Origin: Mangrovimonas yunxiaonensis
Lineage (GTDB): Bacteria > Bacteroidota > Bacteroidia > Flavobacteriales > Flavobacteriaceae
Assembly (NCBI RefSeq): GCF_000733475.1
Contig: NZ_JPFK01000007.1
Span: forward strand, 430,501 to 494,500
Direction of reading: 5' to 3'
Length of the DNA stretch: 64,000 nucleotides
Shown here: one piece after another, positions 27,584 to 36,574 of the stretch
Numbering within the stretch: the first letter of the stretch is position 1
How the letters are laid out: each line of letters starts with the position of its first letter
The notes under the pieces: model-generated
What the model saw: only the letters and a program-made list of their open reading frames with translations
What the model was told of the DNA's origin: nothing
Databases searched by the model: none
Made by a program: the position numbers and the translations under genes

Positions 27584-28638
27584 GCATACAGCCTAAACAT
27601 ATACTGTATACAATCCCTAATTTTGACACTGCAGGGAGCCAATATGTATTAACCTATTTAATAAAACATTCCCCAAAAAATTATACAGTTTATATAGGTG
27701 TAGATAAGGCCATTGCACTTGTTCCAGATGTCGTTCCAAAATCACAACGCTTACTCATAAAAAAAAGTGGCGATTTATGGCGGGATGCCTTAAAGTTTTC
27801 AAAACAACTAAAAGCAAATAATATAGATATAATTCATTCTTGGGATTATAGGTCGGAATTAGTTGAAGTAATAGGGGCAAGATTAGCTAGAGTGCCTTAC
27901 ATTTTTACTAAAAAAAACAATGCTTGGAATAAACGCTGGCATATAAAAAGTTTGTTAGCTACACATATTGCTTACGATAATCCCGATATGAAAATGCGAT
28001 TCTTTAATTACTGGTATTTGGGTAAGAAAATAAGTTTTATTCCACATGGAGTAGATATCAACCAATTTCAACCTGAGATAAACAGAGAATTAAAAACATC
28101 AAGTTTTAATATAGGCTGTGTTGGGCAAATTAATAAAAATAAAAACCAAGAGTTTTTGGTGTCTTTATTGCCTGAGTTACCACAATTTGTAAGGTTGTAT
28201 CTGTATGGTAAATATGATTCTGCGTATTTAGAATATTTAAAAAAAATAGCTGAAGAATTAGGGGTGATAAACCGAGTTACTTTTGGTGATTATATATCAA
28301 ATAATGAGCTTCCAAAAGTATTGACGCAATTGCAGGTGTTTATATTACCGTCTAGGCAGGAAGGGTTGCCAGTTGCTGTTTTGGAAGCCTTGGCATGTGG
28401 TGTGCCTGTACTGTGTTCAGATTCAGGAGGAGGCGCTAGGTATATATTTAGGCTAGGTAAAGGAGGTGATGTATTTCAATTAAATGATAAGGATAAAGTG
28501 TTAAAGTGGTTAAAACAATGTTATACAAACAGTACATTTTATAATAAAAAACAAACAGAAGCTCGCGAAGTGGCCGAAATGTTTAATGCCGATTATGAGG
28601 TAGAGGCTTATCACAAGTTATATGATAAATTATTATGA
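27580..28638 (+). CDS. GT4 family glycosyltransferase
   Basis: GT-B enzyme, 352 residues. Seen: HILYTIPNFDTAGSQYVLTY, a Gly-rich donor domain start (IGCVGQINKNKNQEFLVSL), and ILPSRQEGLPVAVLEALACG with the E-x7-E pair, then VPVLCSDSGGGARYIF. Overlaps both neighbours by 4 bp, so it lies in the tight sub-operon 25711-29483 ending in a sulfotransferase. AT-rich. Confidence 0.93.
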   Translation: MSIQPKHILYTIPNFDTAGSQYVLTYLIKHSPKNYTVYIGVDKAIALVPDVVPKSQRLLIKKSGDLWRDALKFSKQLKANNIDIIHSWDYRSELVEVIGARLARVPYIFTKKNNAWNKRWHIKSLLATHIAYDNPDMKMRFFNYWYLGKKISFIPHGVDINQFQPEINRELKTSSFNIGCVGQINKNKNQEFLVSLLPELPQFVRLYLYGKYDSAYLEYLKKIAEELGVINRVTFGDYISNNELPKVLTQLQVFILPSRQEGLPVAVLEALACGVPVLCSDSGGGARYIFRLGKGGDVFQLNDKDKVLKWLKQCYTNSTFYNKKQTEAREVAEMFNADYEVEAYHKLYDKLL

Positions 28639-29483
28639 AAACATATAAAAAGCACTTAGTTATTGTAGGGTCTGCAAGGAGTGGAACTAGTTGGTTGGCA
28701 GAGCTTATTGCGCGGCAATATCGCTATCGTTTGTTGTTCGAACCAGAACATCCTATTAATACAAAGCAAGGCGCGTTAATTTGTGACCAGTTTTTTACTG
28801 AAACTTATAATACCCCAGCCGCCAAGGCTTATTTAAAAAAGGTTTTTGCAAATAGAGTAGATAGCGACTGGATAGGTCAATTAAGCCATAGAAAATATAA
28901 AAGACATTTGTGGCCATTTATTCCAAAGCAGTATATTATTAAATTTGTGCGCTGTAATTTATCCGCAAAGTATGTTAACGAACACTTTAAAATTCCTTTA
29001 ATACATATTTTACGAAATCCTTATGACGTAATTGCTTCGCAACAGCGTGTGGCTTTTCCTTGGCTTTTTAATTTGGAGTATTTTAAAGAACAAGAGCATT
29101 TAGTTGATTTGGTTCTTGAGCTGTTTGGCTTTGATTTAAAAACCATAACTCAATATAGCAACATAGAAACTCTAGCAATTAGGTGGTGTCTGGAAAATGT
29201 TATTCCCTTAGAAGTGCAAGATGCTTATAAATTTAAGTCTAGAATTGTAAGACACGAAATATTAACAAGTCGGGTTGGGGAATTTCTAGATTTATGCGAC
29301 TTTTTTCATTTAAACCCAATTCAAGGCATCGAAAGAGAGTTTCATCGTCCATCAAGTAAAACACACCCTAAAAGTCAGGTTAGAAAGCAAGGATATAAGC
29401 CCAATAGACTCACAAATTCAGATATAAAAAAAGTAAATGCTATTTTAGATACTTTTGAAACGCAATTATACCCTAGACAATAA
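28635..29483 (+). CDS. PAPS-dependent sulfotransferase
   Basis: A 282-residue cytoplasmic sulfotransferase that would transfer sulfate from PAPS to a sugar hydroxyl. Seen: the 5'-phosphosulfate-binding loop IVGSARSGTSWLAELIARQY near residues 10-28, the 3'-phosphate-binding segment LIHILRNPYDVIASQ near 125-140, and VIPLEVQDAYKFKSR. It overlaps the preceding GT4 by 4 bp. A second sulfotransferase is at 31721. PAPS-making genes are not in the window. Confidence 0.88.
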   Translation: MKTYKKHLVIVGSARSGTSWLAELIARQYRYRLLFEPEHPINTKQGALICDQFFTETYNTPAAKAYLKKVFANRVDSDWIGQLSHRKYKRHLWPFIPKQYIIKFVRCNLSAKYVNEHFKIPLIHILRNPYDVIASQQRVAFPWLFNLEYFKEQEHLVDLVLELFGFDLKTITQYSNIETLAIRWCLENVIPLEVQDAYKFKSRIVRHEILTSRVGEFLDLCDFFHLNPIQGIEREFHRPSSKTHPKSQVRKQGYKPNRLTNSDIKKVNAILDTFETQLYPRQ

Positions 29484-29487
29484 CCTT

Positions 29488-30651
29488 ATGAAAATCGGCC
29501 TCGTTTTATCGCAAGCACCCGCATATTCCGAAACCTTTTTTAAGGCAAAAATTAAAGGCTTACAAAAAAGTGGATTTCAAGTGGTCTTGTTTTGTCAGAA
29601 TAACAAAACAGGGTTTAAGGGGTGCGAGCTCAAGCTGTTTTCAAAAGTGGCTAAAAACCCCATACTTCAAACCGCCTATATGCTGCGCGTATGTTTGGGG
29701 TTACTCCCGTATTGGCGACGTGTAAAAGCATGGTATCACCTAGAGCAACCAAAACAATTAAAAACATTTTTAAAGCAGGTCTATATAAACGCCCCAATTT
29801 TAAAGTCAAACTTAAACTGGTTACATTTTGGCTTTGCTACCATGGCATTACAACGAGAAACACTAGCCAAAGCCATAGGAGCAAAAATGGCGGTAAGTTT
29901 AAGAGGGTATGATATAGAAGTGTATCCGTTAAAGCATTCAAATTGCTATCGTTTATTATGGCAACATGTCAATAAGGTACATGCTATTTCTAGGTATTTG
30001 CTTGAAAAGGGGTATGGCCTAGGATTGCCTAAAGCAACATCACATGCCATTATTACGCCAGCCATTAATACGAATTTGTTTAATAACCAAAACGTCAACC
30101 AGAGGAGTGCCCCGTTACAAATAACGACCGTTGCTCGGCTACACTGGATAAAGGGGTTGTTAGAAACCTTGGAAGCACTAGCGCTGGCCAAAGCACAAGG
30201 GCTTGATTTTAGGTATCAGATAATAGGGGAGGGTACCATGCGGGAAGAATTGTTGTTTGCCATGCATCAATTAGGACTTCAAAAACAAGTTACTTTAATG
30301 GGAAAGATGTTGCCTCATCAGGTATTAGAAGCTTTAAAGCGAACGGGGGTTTACATACAGTATAGCCATTCTGAAGGGTTCTGTAACGCGGTATTAGAAG
30401 CCCAAGCCATGGGGTGTTTGTGCTTGGTGTCTGATGGTGGTGCGCTTCCAGAAAATGTCATTAATGGCAAAACCGGTTGGGTGGTGCCCAAACAACAGCC
30501 CAAACACTTGGCTAAAAAGCTCTTAGACATTGTTGCATTGCCCCAAACCACCAAACAGCAGCTAAGCCAACAGGCCAGAAACCGCGTAAAGACACAGTTT
30601 ACGTTAGCACAGCAGCAAGAACATTTCAAGCAATTTTATCAAACCATCTAA
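29488..30651 (+). CDS. GT4 family glycosyltransferase
   Basis: GT-B enzyme of about 387 residues. The ATG at 29488 (MKIGLVLSQAPAYSETFF) was chosen instead of the upstream TTG-type start at 29455, which would overlap the sulfotransferase; 4 bp separate the genes. Seen: MAVSLRGYDIEVYPLKHS, QITTVARLHWIKGLLETLEA, and YIQYSHSEGFCNAVLEAQAM with the E-x7-E pair. Similar in layout to the GT4 at 22414 and likewise richer in GC than its neighbours. Confidence 0.91.
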   Translation: MKIGLVLSQAPAYSETFFKAKIKGLQKSGFQVVLFCQNNKTGFKGCELKLFSKVAKNPILQTAYMLRVCLGLLPYWRRVKAWYHLEQPKQLKTFLKQVYINAPILKSNLNWLHFGFATMALQRETLAKAIGAKMAVSLRGYDIEVYPLKHSNCYRLLWQHVNKVHAISRYLLEKGYGLGLPKATSHAIITPAINTNLFNNQNVNQRSAPLQITTVARLHWIKGLLETLEALALAKAQGLDFRYQIIGEGTMREELLFAMHQLGLQKQVTLMGKMLPHQVLEALKRTGVYIQYSHSEGFCNAVLEAQAMGCLCLVSDGGALPENVINGKTGWVVPKQQPKHLAKKLLDIVALPQTTKQQLSQQARNRVKTQFTLAQQQEHFKQFYQTI

Positions 30652-30660
30652 AGTGTGCTA

Positions 30661-31755
30661 ATGAAGTTGTATTACCCACAAGACCATTATAATGCAGCCC
30701 ATAGGGGCGAAGTGTTTCCTTTACTAAAACCATTTCTAAAGGCAGAGGGGTTTACCGATGCCGAGCGGATAAAATTGTACGGGGTTTCCCAACAGGATTA
30801 CACGTTTGTAAATAGCATACAAGAGGCCGAAGTGGTTATTTTGCCCATGTCGTGGAATTACTATATAGAATTTAAAAAAATGGATATGGCAATGGCTTTA
30901 ATTAATAAGGCTAAAGAGCACGACAAAATGGTTTGGACTGTTAATTTGTACGATATAGGGGTGAAACTTAAAGGACTTGAAAACATTAAGGTTTTTAGAA
31001 CGAGTGGTTTTCGGTCAAAATTACCAAACTGGCATATAGGTAGACCTGTCTTTATAGGAGACCCTTTGTTTAGGTTAAATAGGTTACAAATTCCTTTTTC
31101 TTATCCCAAATTTCGTATTCGTCCTTTAATTGGTTTTTGTGGATTGGCTAGTGGAAGTAAATATAAAAGGCATATGGATTTGCTGAAAATAATGACTAAG
31201 AATTTTTTAAGCATGATAGATTTGAGTCATTATGAAAGGGATACTTTACTATCGGCAGCTTACGAACGCTTTGGAATGTTAAAACAGTTAGAGTTAAATA
31301 AAGAAATAGATACAGTCTTTATTTATAGGAATAATTATAGGGCAGGGGCAAGAACTCATGAAGATAGGGAAGCGTCATCTCGTGATTTCTTTAAAAACAT
31401 TATAGCTTCTCAATACATTCTTTGTATGCGAGGTGCCGGAAATTTTTCAGCGCGGCTGTATGAAACCTTAGCCATGGGACGCATTCCGATTTACGTAAAT
31501 ACTGATGGATTGCTACCTTTACAGGATGCTATAGATTGGAAACAGCATGTGGTTTGGGTAGAATATAAGGATAAGGATAGCTTATATGAGAAAGTTCTTG
31601 AATTTCATAAAAGTTTAACCGAAGAAGATTTCTTGCAGTTATGTAGAGCAAATAGACAATTATGGGAGTCTAAATTAAAAATGGCCTCTTTTTTTAAATA
31701 TCACTTAGCAAAACATAAGAATGAAGATAATATTATTGATAGGGCAAAGGGTTAG
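30661..31755 (+). CDS. Exostosin-like (GT47) glycosyltransferase
   Basis: About 364 residues. The ATG at 30661 was preferred over the GTG at 30655. The C-terminal half carries CMRGAGNFSARLYETLAMGR followed by IPIYVNTDGLLPLQD, the characteristic donor-binding part of exostosin-type GT47 enzymes in bacterial loci. The N-terminal part has YYPQDHYNAAHRGEVFPLL and VVILPMSWNYY. GC content drops after the first 200 bp. Its end overlaps the next sulfotransferase by 35 bp in another frame. Confidence 0.82.
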   Translation: MKLYYPQDHYNAAHRGEVFPLLKPFLKAEGFTDAERIKLYGVSQQDYTFVNSIQEAEVVILPMSWNYYIEFKKMDMAMALINKAKEHDKMVWTVNLYDIGVKLKGLENIKVFRTSGFRSKLPNWHIGRPVFIGDPLFRLNRLQIPFSYPKFRIRPLIGFCGLASGSKYKRHMDLLKIMTKNFLSMIDLSHYERDTLLSAAYERFGMLKQLELNKEIDTVFIYRNNYRAGARTHEDREASSRDFFKNIIASQYILCMRGAGNFSARLYETLAMGRIPIYVNTDGLLPLQDAIDWKQHVVWVEYKDKDSLYEKVLEFHKSLTEEDFLQLCRANRQLWESKLKMASFFKYHLAKHKNEDNIIDRAKG

Positions 31756-32578
31756 GAGTGGAACAAATTTTATAGCGTCTACATTAGGGCAACACCCTGA
31801 TATAGTTATGGTGCCCGAGAGTACAACCTTAGGCGAGTTCAATTTGTTTAGATCTAATGAGATAAAACATGTATATAACCAAATTTCGGGAGCAAGTTTT
31901 GGGCTCAATTTTAACCAAGAAGATGAAGCGTTATTTTTTAAAAAATATGGAGAAATGTGGATTGAGGTTTTATGTGAAAAATACAACTTGCCTAAGGATA
32001 AGGTTATTTTTATAAAGAGCCCCATATTGTCCAATGTTGAATTGTGGTTGAAAGCTTTCCCTAATGCTAAAATTCTGATTGTTACAAGAGATGGTAGAGA
32101 TAATGTAATTTCGTCTGTTAAGACATCTAATGATTTTAGGTCATGGCATTCATTTTGGCTTAAATTTAAAAAAAGAGCTAATTATTTTTCTGGGCGATCT
32201 TTTATAAACCATACAAAGGATTGGAGAGATACGGCTAGACAAGTTTTTAGACTTTCTCCTCATAATAATTTAAAAGTTATGAAATACGAGGAGCTTAACA
32301 ATTCTAAAAAGGGGGTAGAGGATATGCTAAGATTTTATGGCTTAAAAATCAATGAGAATATCTTAGAGCGTTGTTTAAAAGCTCCAGTTGTTGGTAGTTC
32401 TGTAGGAGTTAACAGTAACGGCATAAGGAAGCCTAATTGGAAGCCGGATCAGGAAAAGTCAAAATTTGTTTTCTCTAATAAATGGGTGTTTTGGGGAATG
32501 GGAAAAAGAATGGTTTTTAAGATGTTAGCGGGTAAAGAACTAAAAGAACTTGGCTATGAGACAGATAATAAGTGGTAG
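31721..32578 (+). CDS. PAPS-dependent sulfotransferase, second
   Basis: A 285-residue sulfotransferase. Seen: the PAPS loop IILLIGQRVRSGTNFIASTL right at the N-terminus, IFIKSPILSN, the 3'-phosphate motif ILIVTRDGRDNVISSVKTS, and VMKYEELNNSKKGVEDMLRF. It differs clearly from the one at 28635, so the two probably sulfate different positions or residues. AT-rich. Starts inside the end of the GT47-like gene. Confidence 0.88.
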   Translation: MKIILLIGQRVRSGTNFIASTLGQHPDIVMVPESTTLGEFNLFRSNEIKHVYNQISGASFGLNFNQEDEALFFKKYGEMWIEVLCEKYNLPKDKVIFIKSPILSNVELWLKAFPNAKILIVTRDGRDNVISSVKTSNDFRSWHSFWLKFKKRANYFSGRSFINHTKDWRDTARQVFRLSPHNNLKVMKYEELNNSKKGVEDMLRFYGLKINENILERCLKAPVVGSSVGVNSNGIRKPNWKPDQEKSKFVFSNKWVFWGMGKRMVFKMLAGKELKELGYETDNKW

Positions 32579-32599
32579 TCCTTTAATTAAGCTTTAAGT

Positions 32600-34033
32600 A
32601 TGATTTTTAACTCACTGGATTTTGCACTCTTTTTACCTTTGGTGTTTGTTTTATATTGGTTTGTATTTAATAAGAGTTTGCAAAGGCAAAACATATTGGT
32701 GGTTATTGCTAGCTATGTGTTTTACGGTTGGTGGGATTGGCGCTTTTTATCTTTAATTATATTCAGTACGCTCGTAGATTTTTTTATAGGGAAGCAATTA
32801 GGAAAAACCTTGTCTTCTTCTAAACGTAAACTTTTACTATGGGGGAGTATCGTAGTAAACATAGGTTTTCTGGGGTTCTTTAAATACTACAATTTTTTTG
32901 TTGATAATTTTATAGACGCTTTTGCACTTTTCGGCCAACAAATTTCACCTAACAGTTTAAATATTATTTTGCCCGTAGGCATTAGTTTTTATACCTTTCA
33001 AACACTTAGTTATACCATAGATGTATATCGTAGGCGGTTAGAACCTACAAAAGATATTGTGGCTTTTGCAGCCTTTGTTTCCTTTTTTCCTCAATTAGTT
33101 GCTGGCCCTATAGAGCGGGCGACACACTTGTTGCCACAGTTTAAGCATAAAAGGGTTTTTAATTACACTAAAGCTGTTTCAGGTATACAATTAATCGTTT
33201 GGGGACTGTTTAAGAAAGTGGTTATAGCCGACAATTGTGCGCAATTTGCAAACGATATTTTTGAGAATTATAACCAATATTCAACGGCAACATTGGTTTT
33301 AGGGGCGGTATATTTTGCATTTCAGATTTACGGTGATTTTTCTGGCTATAGCGATATTGCTATTGGAACGTCAAGACTATTGGGTTTTGATTTAATGAAA
33401 AACTTTGCAACCCCATATTTTTCTAGGGATATTGCCGAGTTTTGGAGACGATGGCATATTTCCCTGTCCACATGGTTTAGAGATTACCTTTACATTCCCT
33501 TAGGAGGCTCTAGAGGCGGAACTTTTATGGTGATACGTAATGTGTTTGTCATTTTTTTAGTCAGTGGGTTTTGGCATGGAGCCAATTGGACTTTTATTGT
33601 ATGGGGCTTTTTAAATGCGCTGTATTTTTTACCTTTAATACTTTTAAAACGCAACAGAGTGCATACAAATACCATTGCTGAAAATACTTGGTCGCCCTCT
33701 TTTAGGGAAATAATCCAAATGGGCACTACTTTTGCTTTAACCTTGGTAGCTTGGATTTTTTTTAGAGCAAATTCTGTTACTGAAGCTTTTCAGTATATAA
33801 AACGTCTATTACTGTTCGAACTAGATATGGAACGTTTAACTATCGAAAGGTTTTCTGTAGAAATCCTGCCTTTAATTGCCTTACTTGTAGTAATTGAATG
33901 GTTTTCTAGAAATAAAGAACAGCCATTACAAAATGTAAAATACCCCATGCTGTTTTGCTGTAGTTTGATACTCTTGATTTTTATGTTTGGAAGTTATTCA
34001 CAGTTGTATGAATTTATATATTTTCAGTTTTAA
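32600..34033 (+). CDS. MBOAT family O-acyltransferase (AlgI/DltB-like)
   Basis: Polytopic inner-membrane O-acyltransferase of 477 residues, moving an acyl (usually acetyl) group across the membrane to the polysaccharide. Seen: about ten hydrophobic segments, ILPVGISFYTFQTLSYTIDV, FWRRWHISLSTWFRDYLYIP, and FWHGANW with the catalytic-type His at residue 326. Its partner, an SGNH-like protein, starts 2 bp downstream, the AlgI-AlgJ or DltB-DltD type of arrangement. Confidence 0.94.
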   Translation: MIFNSLDFALFLPLVFVLYWFVFNKSLQRQNILVVIASYVFYGWWDWRFLSLIIFSTLVDFFIGKQLGKTLSSSKRKLLLWGSIVVNIGFLGFFKYYNFFVDNFIDAFALFGQQISPNSLNIILPVGISFYTFQTLSYTIDVYRRRLEPTKDIVAFAAFVSFFPQLVAGPIERATHLLPQFKHKRVFNYTKAVSGIQLIVWGLFKKVVIADNCAQFANDIFENYNQYSTATLVLGAVYFAFQIYGDFSGYSDIAIGTSRLLGFDLMKNFATPYFSRDIAEFWRRWHISLSTWFRDYLYIPLGGSRGGTFMVIRNVFVIFLVSGFWHGANWTFIVWGFLNALYFLPLILLKRNRVHTNTIAENTWSPSFREIIQMGTTFALTLVAWIFFRANSVTEAFQYIKRLLLFELDMERLTIERFSVEILPLIALLVVIEWFSRNKEQPLQNVKYPMLFCCSLILLIFMFGSYSQLYEFIYFQF

Positions 34034-34035
34034 AC

Positions 34036-34914
34036 ATGTCTAAATTTTTAAGGTATATTTTTATTTTACTGGGTATTAGTTTATTAATGCTTGTAGTTTT
34101 AGATGCTTTGTATACTTATGTTTATACCCATCCAAGACATGTGAGAAATAAAGTAATCTGGATGAAAGAGATTCCATCTTCAGAAAAGTTTGACTACGCT
34201 GCTTTTGGCTCTTCCCGTACGTTTTATAACCTCGACCCATTGCAGATTGAAAAAGAAACAGGACTTAAGGGTGTTAATATGGGGTATCCAGGAGCAAATA
34301 CTTTTGAAATTATGTTGATGGTAAAAATGTTTCTACAAAAATTTGAAGTGAAACGTATATTTATACAAGTCGACGACCAATACAATAAAAGCCATTATGA
34401 TAGGACAGCTATTATTCCTTTTATGCCATTTATACATGATGATATTATTTATGAAAACATTAAGAAGGTTGAAACAAATGCAGTATACTTAAAGTATATT
34501 CCTTTTTATAGGTACATGAAGTATGATTCTAAATTAGGGTTTAGAGAGTTAATGATGACCAGTTTTAATGAAGTTAACCAATTTGAGGTAAATTACGGGT
34601 ATGCGCCTACAATGAAGAAAAACATGAAAGAAAGTAATAGCCCATACAAGTTTAAATTAAAGGATGTTAAAAACAAACATATTGTCGAGCTTTTAAGGGT
34701 GTGTAAAGAGGAGCAGGTGGAGGTTATGTTTTACACATCGCCCATATATAACCCTGAGGGCAATTTAGAACTTCTCAATACCCATTTGCCAAATTATAAA
34801 GACTTTTCTAATTCAATTCTTGCCCATGATATGTTTAATGATCCTTATCATTTAAATACCTCAGGGACAAAAATGTTTACTAATTTATTCATAACAACTT
34901 ATTTTGAGAATTGA
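34036..34914 (+). CDS. SGNH-like periplasmic partner of the MBOAT acyltransferase
   Basis: A 292-residue protein with one N-terminal membrane anchor (IFILLGISLLMLVVLDALYT) and a periplasmic domain. Seen: GSSR at residues 58-61 as the nucleophile-type block I and DPYH at 269-272 in the position of the Asp-x-x-His dyad, giving an SGNH hydrolase-like fold as in DltD and AlgJ. It would transfer the exported acyl group to the glycan (inference from pairing). 2 bp after the MBOAT gene. Confidence 0.8.
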   Translation: MSKFLRYIFILLGISLLMLVVLDALYTYVYTHPRHVRNKVIWMKEIPSSEKFDYAAFGSSRTFYNLDPLQIEKETGLKGVNMGYPGANTFEIMLMVKMFLQKFEVKRIFIQVDDQYNKSHYDRTAIIPFMPFIHDDIIYENIKKVETNAVYLKYIPFYRYMKYDSKLGFRELMMTSFNEVNQFEVNYGYAPTMKKNMKESNSPYKFKLKDVKNKHIVELLRVCKEEQVEVMFYTSPIYNPEGNLELLNTHLPNYKDFSNSILAHDMFNDPYHLNTSGTKMFTNLFITTYFEN

Positions 34915-35018
34915 TTTTTATGAAACAGGAAGTTCAATATAAAAATAATAGGTTTCTTTTATTTTGGGAGTGTCATATAATGCCTTCGGTAAGATGTAAC
35001 ACCTCTAAACATTAGTAT

Positions 35019-36338
35019 ATGCTATTCCAGTTCTACAAATACATCCAGCCTACCCATTATTTCTTGTTGCGCCAAGAGGTGGGCGGAGTATTTCCAAACC
35101 CAGAAGGGTTACCCAAAACGGTGTTAGAACAAGTAACACCATTGCCCTATGCCAGCCCTTTAGCGCAAGCCTACGATAAGTCGTGGCAAGCCCTACAAAA
35201 AGGATGGGTTGGAGCAGCAGCACCCTTAACCCATATAGAGCCGCTTTCGGTATTGGACAACTACCAGTTTGTTCGGGCCTATTTTAAAACCCCTTGGGTA
35301 TGGTATGTGTTGTTGCTTAGACTGTTAGCAGGTAAGCACCCCTTAAACGAATTACAGGCCTTTTTAAAAAGCAGGCACATGCCTAAAGCCTCACTCTACA
35401 AGCCTCAATTGGCACAACCGGAATGGCATAGCATAGCTTGGCCAAAAAACCAACCTTTGGTAAGCGTGGTTATCCCTACCTTAAACCGATATCCATATTT
35501 AAAGGATGTGCTAAAAGATTTGGAAAAGCAGGAGTATAAGAACTTTGAAGTACTGGTTGTCGACCAATCCCAACCGTTTCAAGAGGCATTTTATAACGAC
35601 TGGCCGTTCCCCTTAAAGGTCATTCGCCAAAAGGAAAAAGCCTTGTGGCTGGCCAGAAATACCGCCATAAAACAAAGTCAAGGCGAATATATTTTACTGT
35701 TCGATGACGACAGCCGCGTGGCCCCCGATTGGATAACAAACCACCTAAAAGGATTAGAGGCCTTTAAAGCCGACATATCGTCGGGAGTTTCCATATCTAA
35801 AGTAGGAGATAAAGTCCCTGAGCATTATAGTATATTTAAAATAAGCGACCAGTTAGACACAGGCAATGCGATGATTAAAAAAGCGGTGTTTAAGAAAATA
35901 GGACTGTTCGACAGACAATTTGAAAAGCAACGAATGGGCGATGGGGAGTTTGGTGCACGGGCGCATGTTCATGGCCTGCTAAACGTGTCTAACCCCAAAG
36001 CCAAACGCCTACACCTAAAAGTGGGCACAGGAGGGTTGCGCGATATGGGCAGTTGGGATGCCTTTAGAACAAAAAACCTGTTAGATCCCAGACCCATACC
36101 AAGCGTGCTCTATTATTTTAGACGCTATTATGGAAATCAAGCCGCCAAATATGCCATTCTAAAAACCGTACCATTATCCATAATGCCATATCAATTTAAA
36201 GGGCATAAGGTTTTAAAGGTTGTAGGAGTTTTTGTTTCCCTGCTATTGCTGCCCTTGGTGGTTTTTCAAGTGTTTAAAAGTTGGCGTTTGGCGAGTAAAA
36301 AGTTAAAAGAAGGCCCGATGATTGAAGCATTAGAATAA
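35019..36338 (+). CDS. GT2 family glycosyltransferase with N-terminal extension
   Basis: A 439-residue protein. The first roughly 145 residues are an extension without recognised domain; the GT2 domain follows with LVSVVIPTLNRYPYLKDVLK, VLVVDQSQ, and GEYILLFDDDSRVAPDWITN. Near the C-terminus is a hydrophobic segment (VVGVFVSLLLLPLVVFQVF), so it may be membrane-anchored. The gene is GC-richer than the preceding AT-rich block, and a 104-bp gap separates it from the SGNH gene. Confidence 0.88.
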   Translation: MLFQFYKYIQPTHYFLLRQEVGGVFPNPEGLPKTVLEQVTPLPYASPLAQAYDKSWQALQKGWVGAAAPLTHIEPLSVLDNYQFVRAYFKTPWVWYVLLLRLLAGKHPLNELQAFLKSRHMPKASLYKPQLAQPEWHSIAWPKNQPLVSVVIPTLNRYPYLKDVLKDLEKQEYKNFEVLVVDQSQPFQEAFYNDWPFPLKVIRQKEKALWLARNTAIKQSQGEYILLFDDDSRVAPDWITNHLKGLEAFKADISSGVSISKVGDKVPEHYSIFKISDQLDTGNAMIKKAVFKKIGLFDRQFEKQRMGDGEFGARAHVHGLLNVSNPKAKRLHLKVGTGGLRDMGSWDAFRTKNLLDPRPIPSVLYYFRRYYGNQAAKYAILKTVPLSIMPYQFKGHKVLKVVGVFVSLLLLPLVVFQVFKSWRLASKKLKEGPMIEALE

Positions 36339-36378
36339 AAAATGAAGTAAAGAAGCCACATAAAAGCAAACAACACCT

Positions 36379-36448
36379 CATTGCGAACCAAGTGAAGCCA
36401 TCTGTTTATTACAACGCTAAAACAAAAAGATTGCCATACTTCAGTACC
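36379..36448 (+). repeat. Degenerate inverted repeat (ATTGCGA...AGCCATCT type)
   Basis: CATTGCGAACCAAGTGAAGC at 36379 and AGATTGCCATACTTCAGTAC at 36429 are partly complementary, resembling a decayed pair of the ATTGCGA/GAAGCAATCT short palindromes seen in many flavobacterial genomes. It directly precedes the heptad array. Confidence 0.55.
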
Positions 36449-36449
36449 A

Positions 36450-36568
36450 ACAACCGACAACCAACAACCAACAACTAGCAACCAACAACCAACAACCGAC
36501 AACCAACAACCAACAACCGACAACCAACAACTAACAACCAACAACTAACAACCAACAACAGACAACCA
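36450..36568 (+). repeat. Heptad array ACAACCN x17
   Basis: Seventeen 7-bp units in strict register, mostly ACAACCA with ACAACCG, ACAACTA, GCAACCA and ACAACAG variants. It ends 6 bp before the ATG of the next gene, the same distance as the array before wzt. Confidence 0.95.
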
Positions 36569-36574
36569 AACCCA

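Noticed and set aside
34920-35015. 31-codon reading frame between the SGNH gene and the next GT2 gene
   Set aside because: Starts with ATG and ends just before the GT2 gene, but has no recognisable features; too short to support.
36266-36544. 92-codon minus-strand frame across the second heptad array
   Set aside because: Same cause: repetitive VVGCWLS-like translation of the array.
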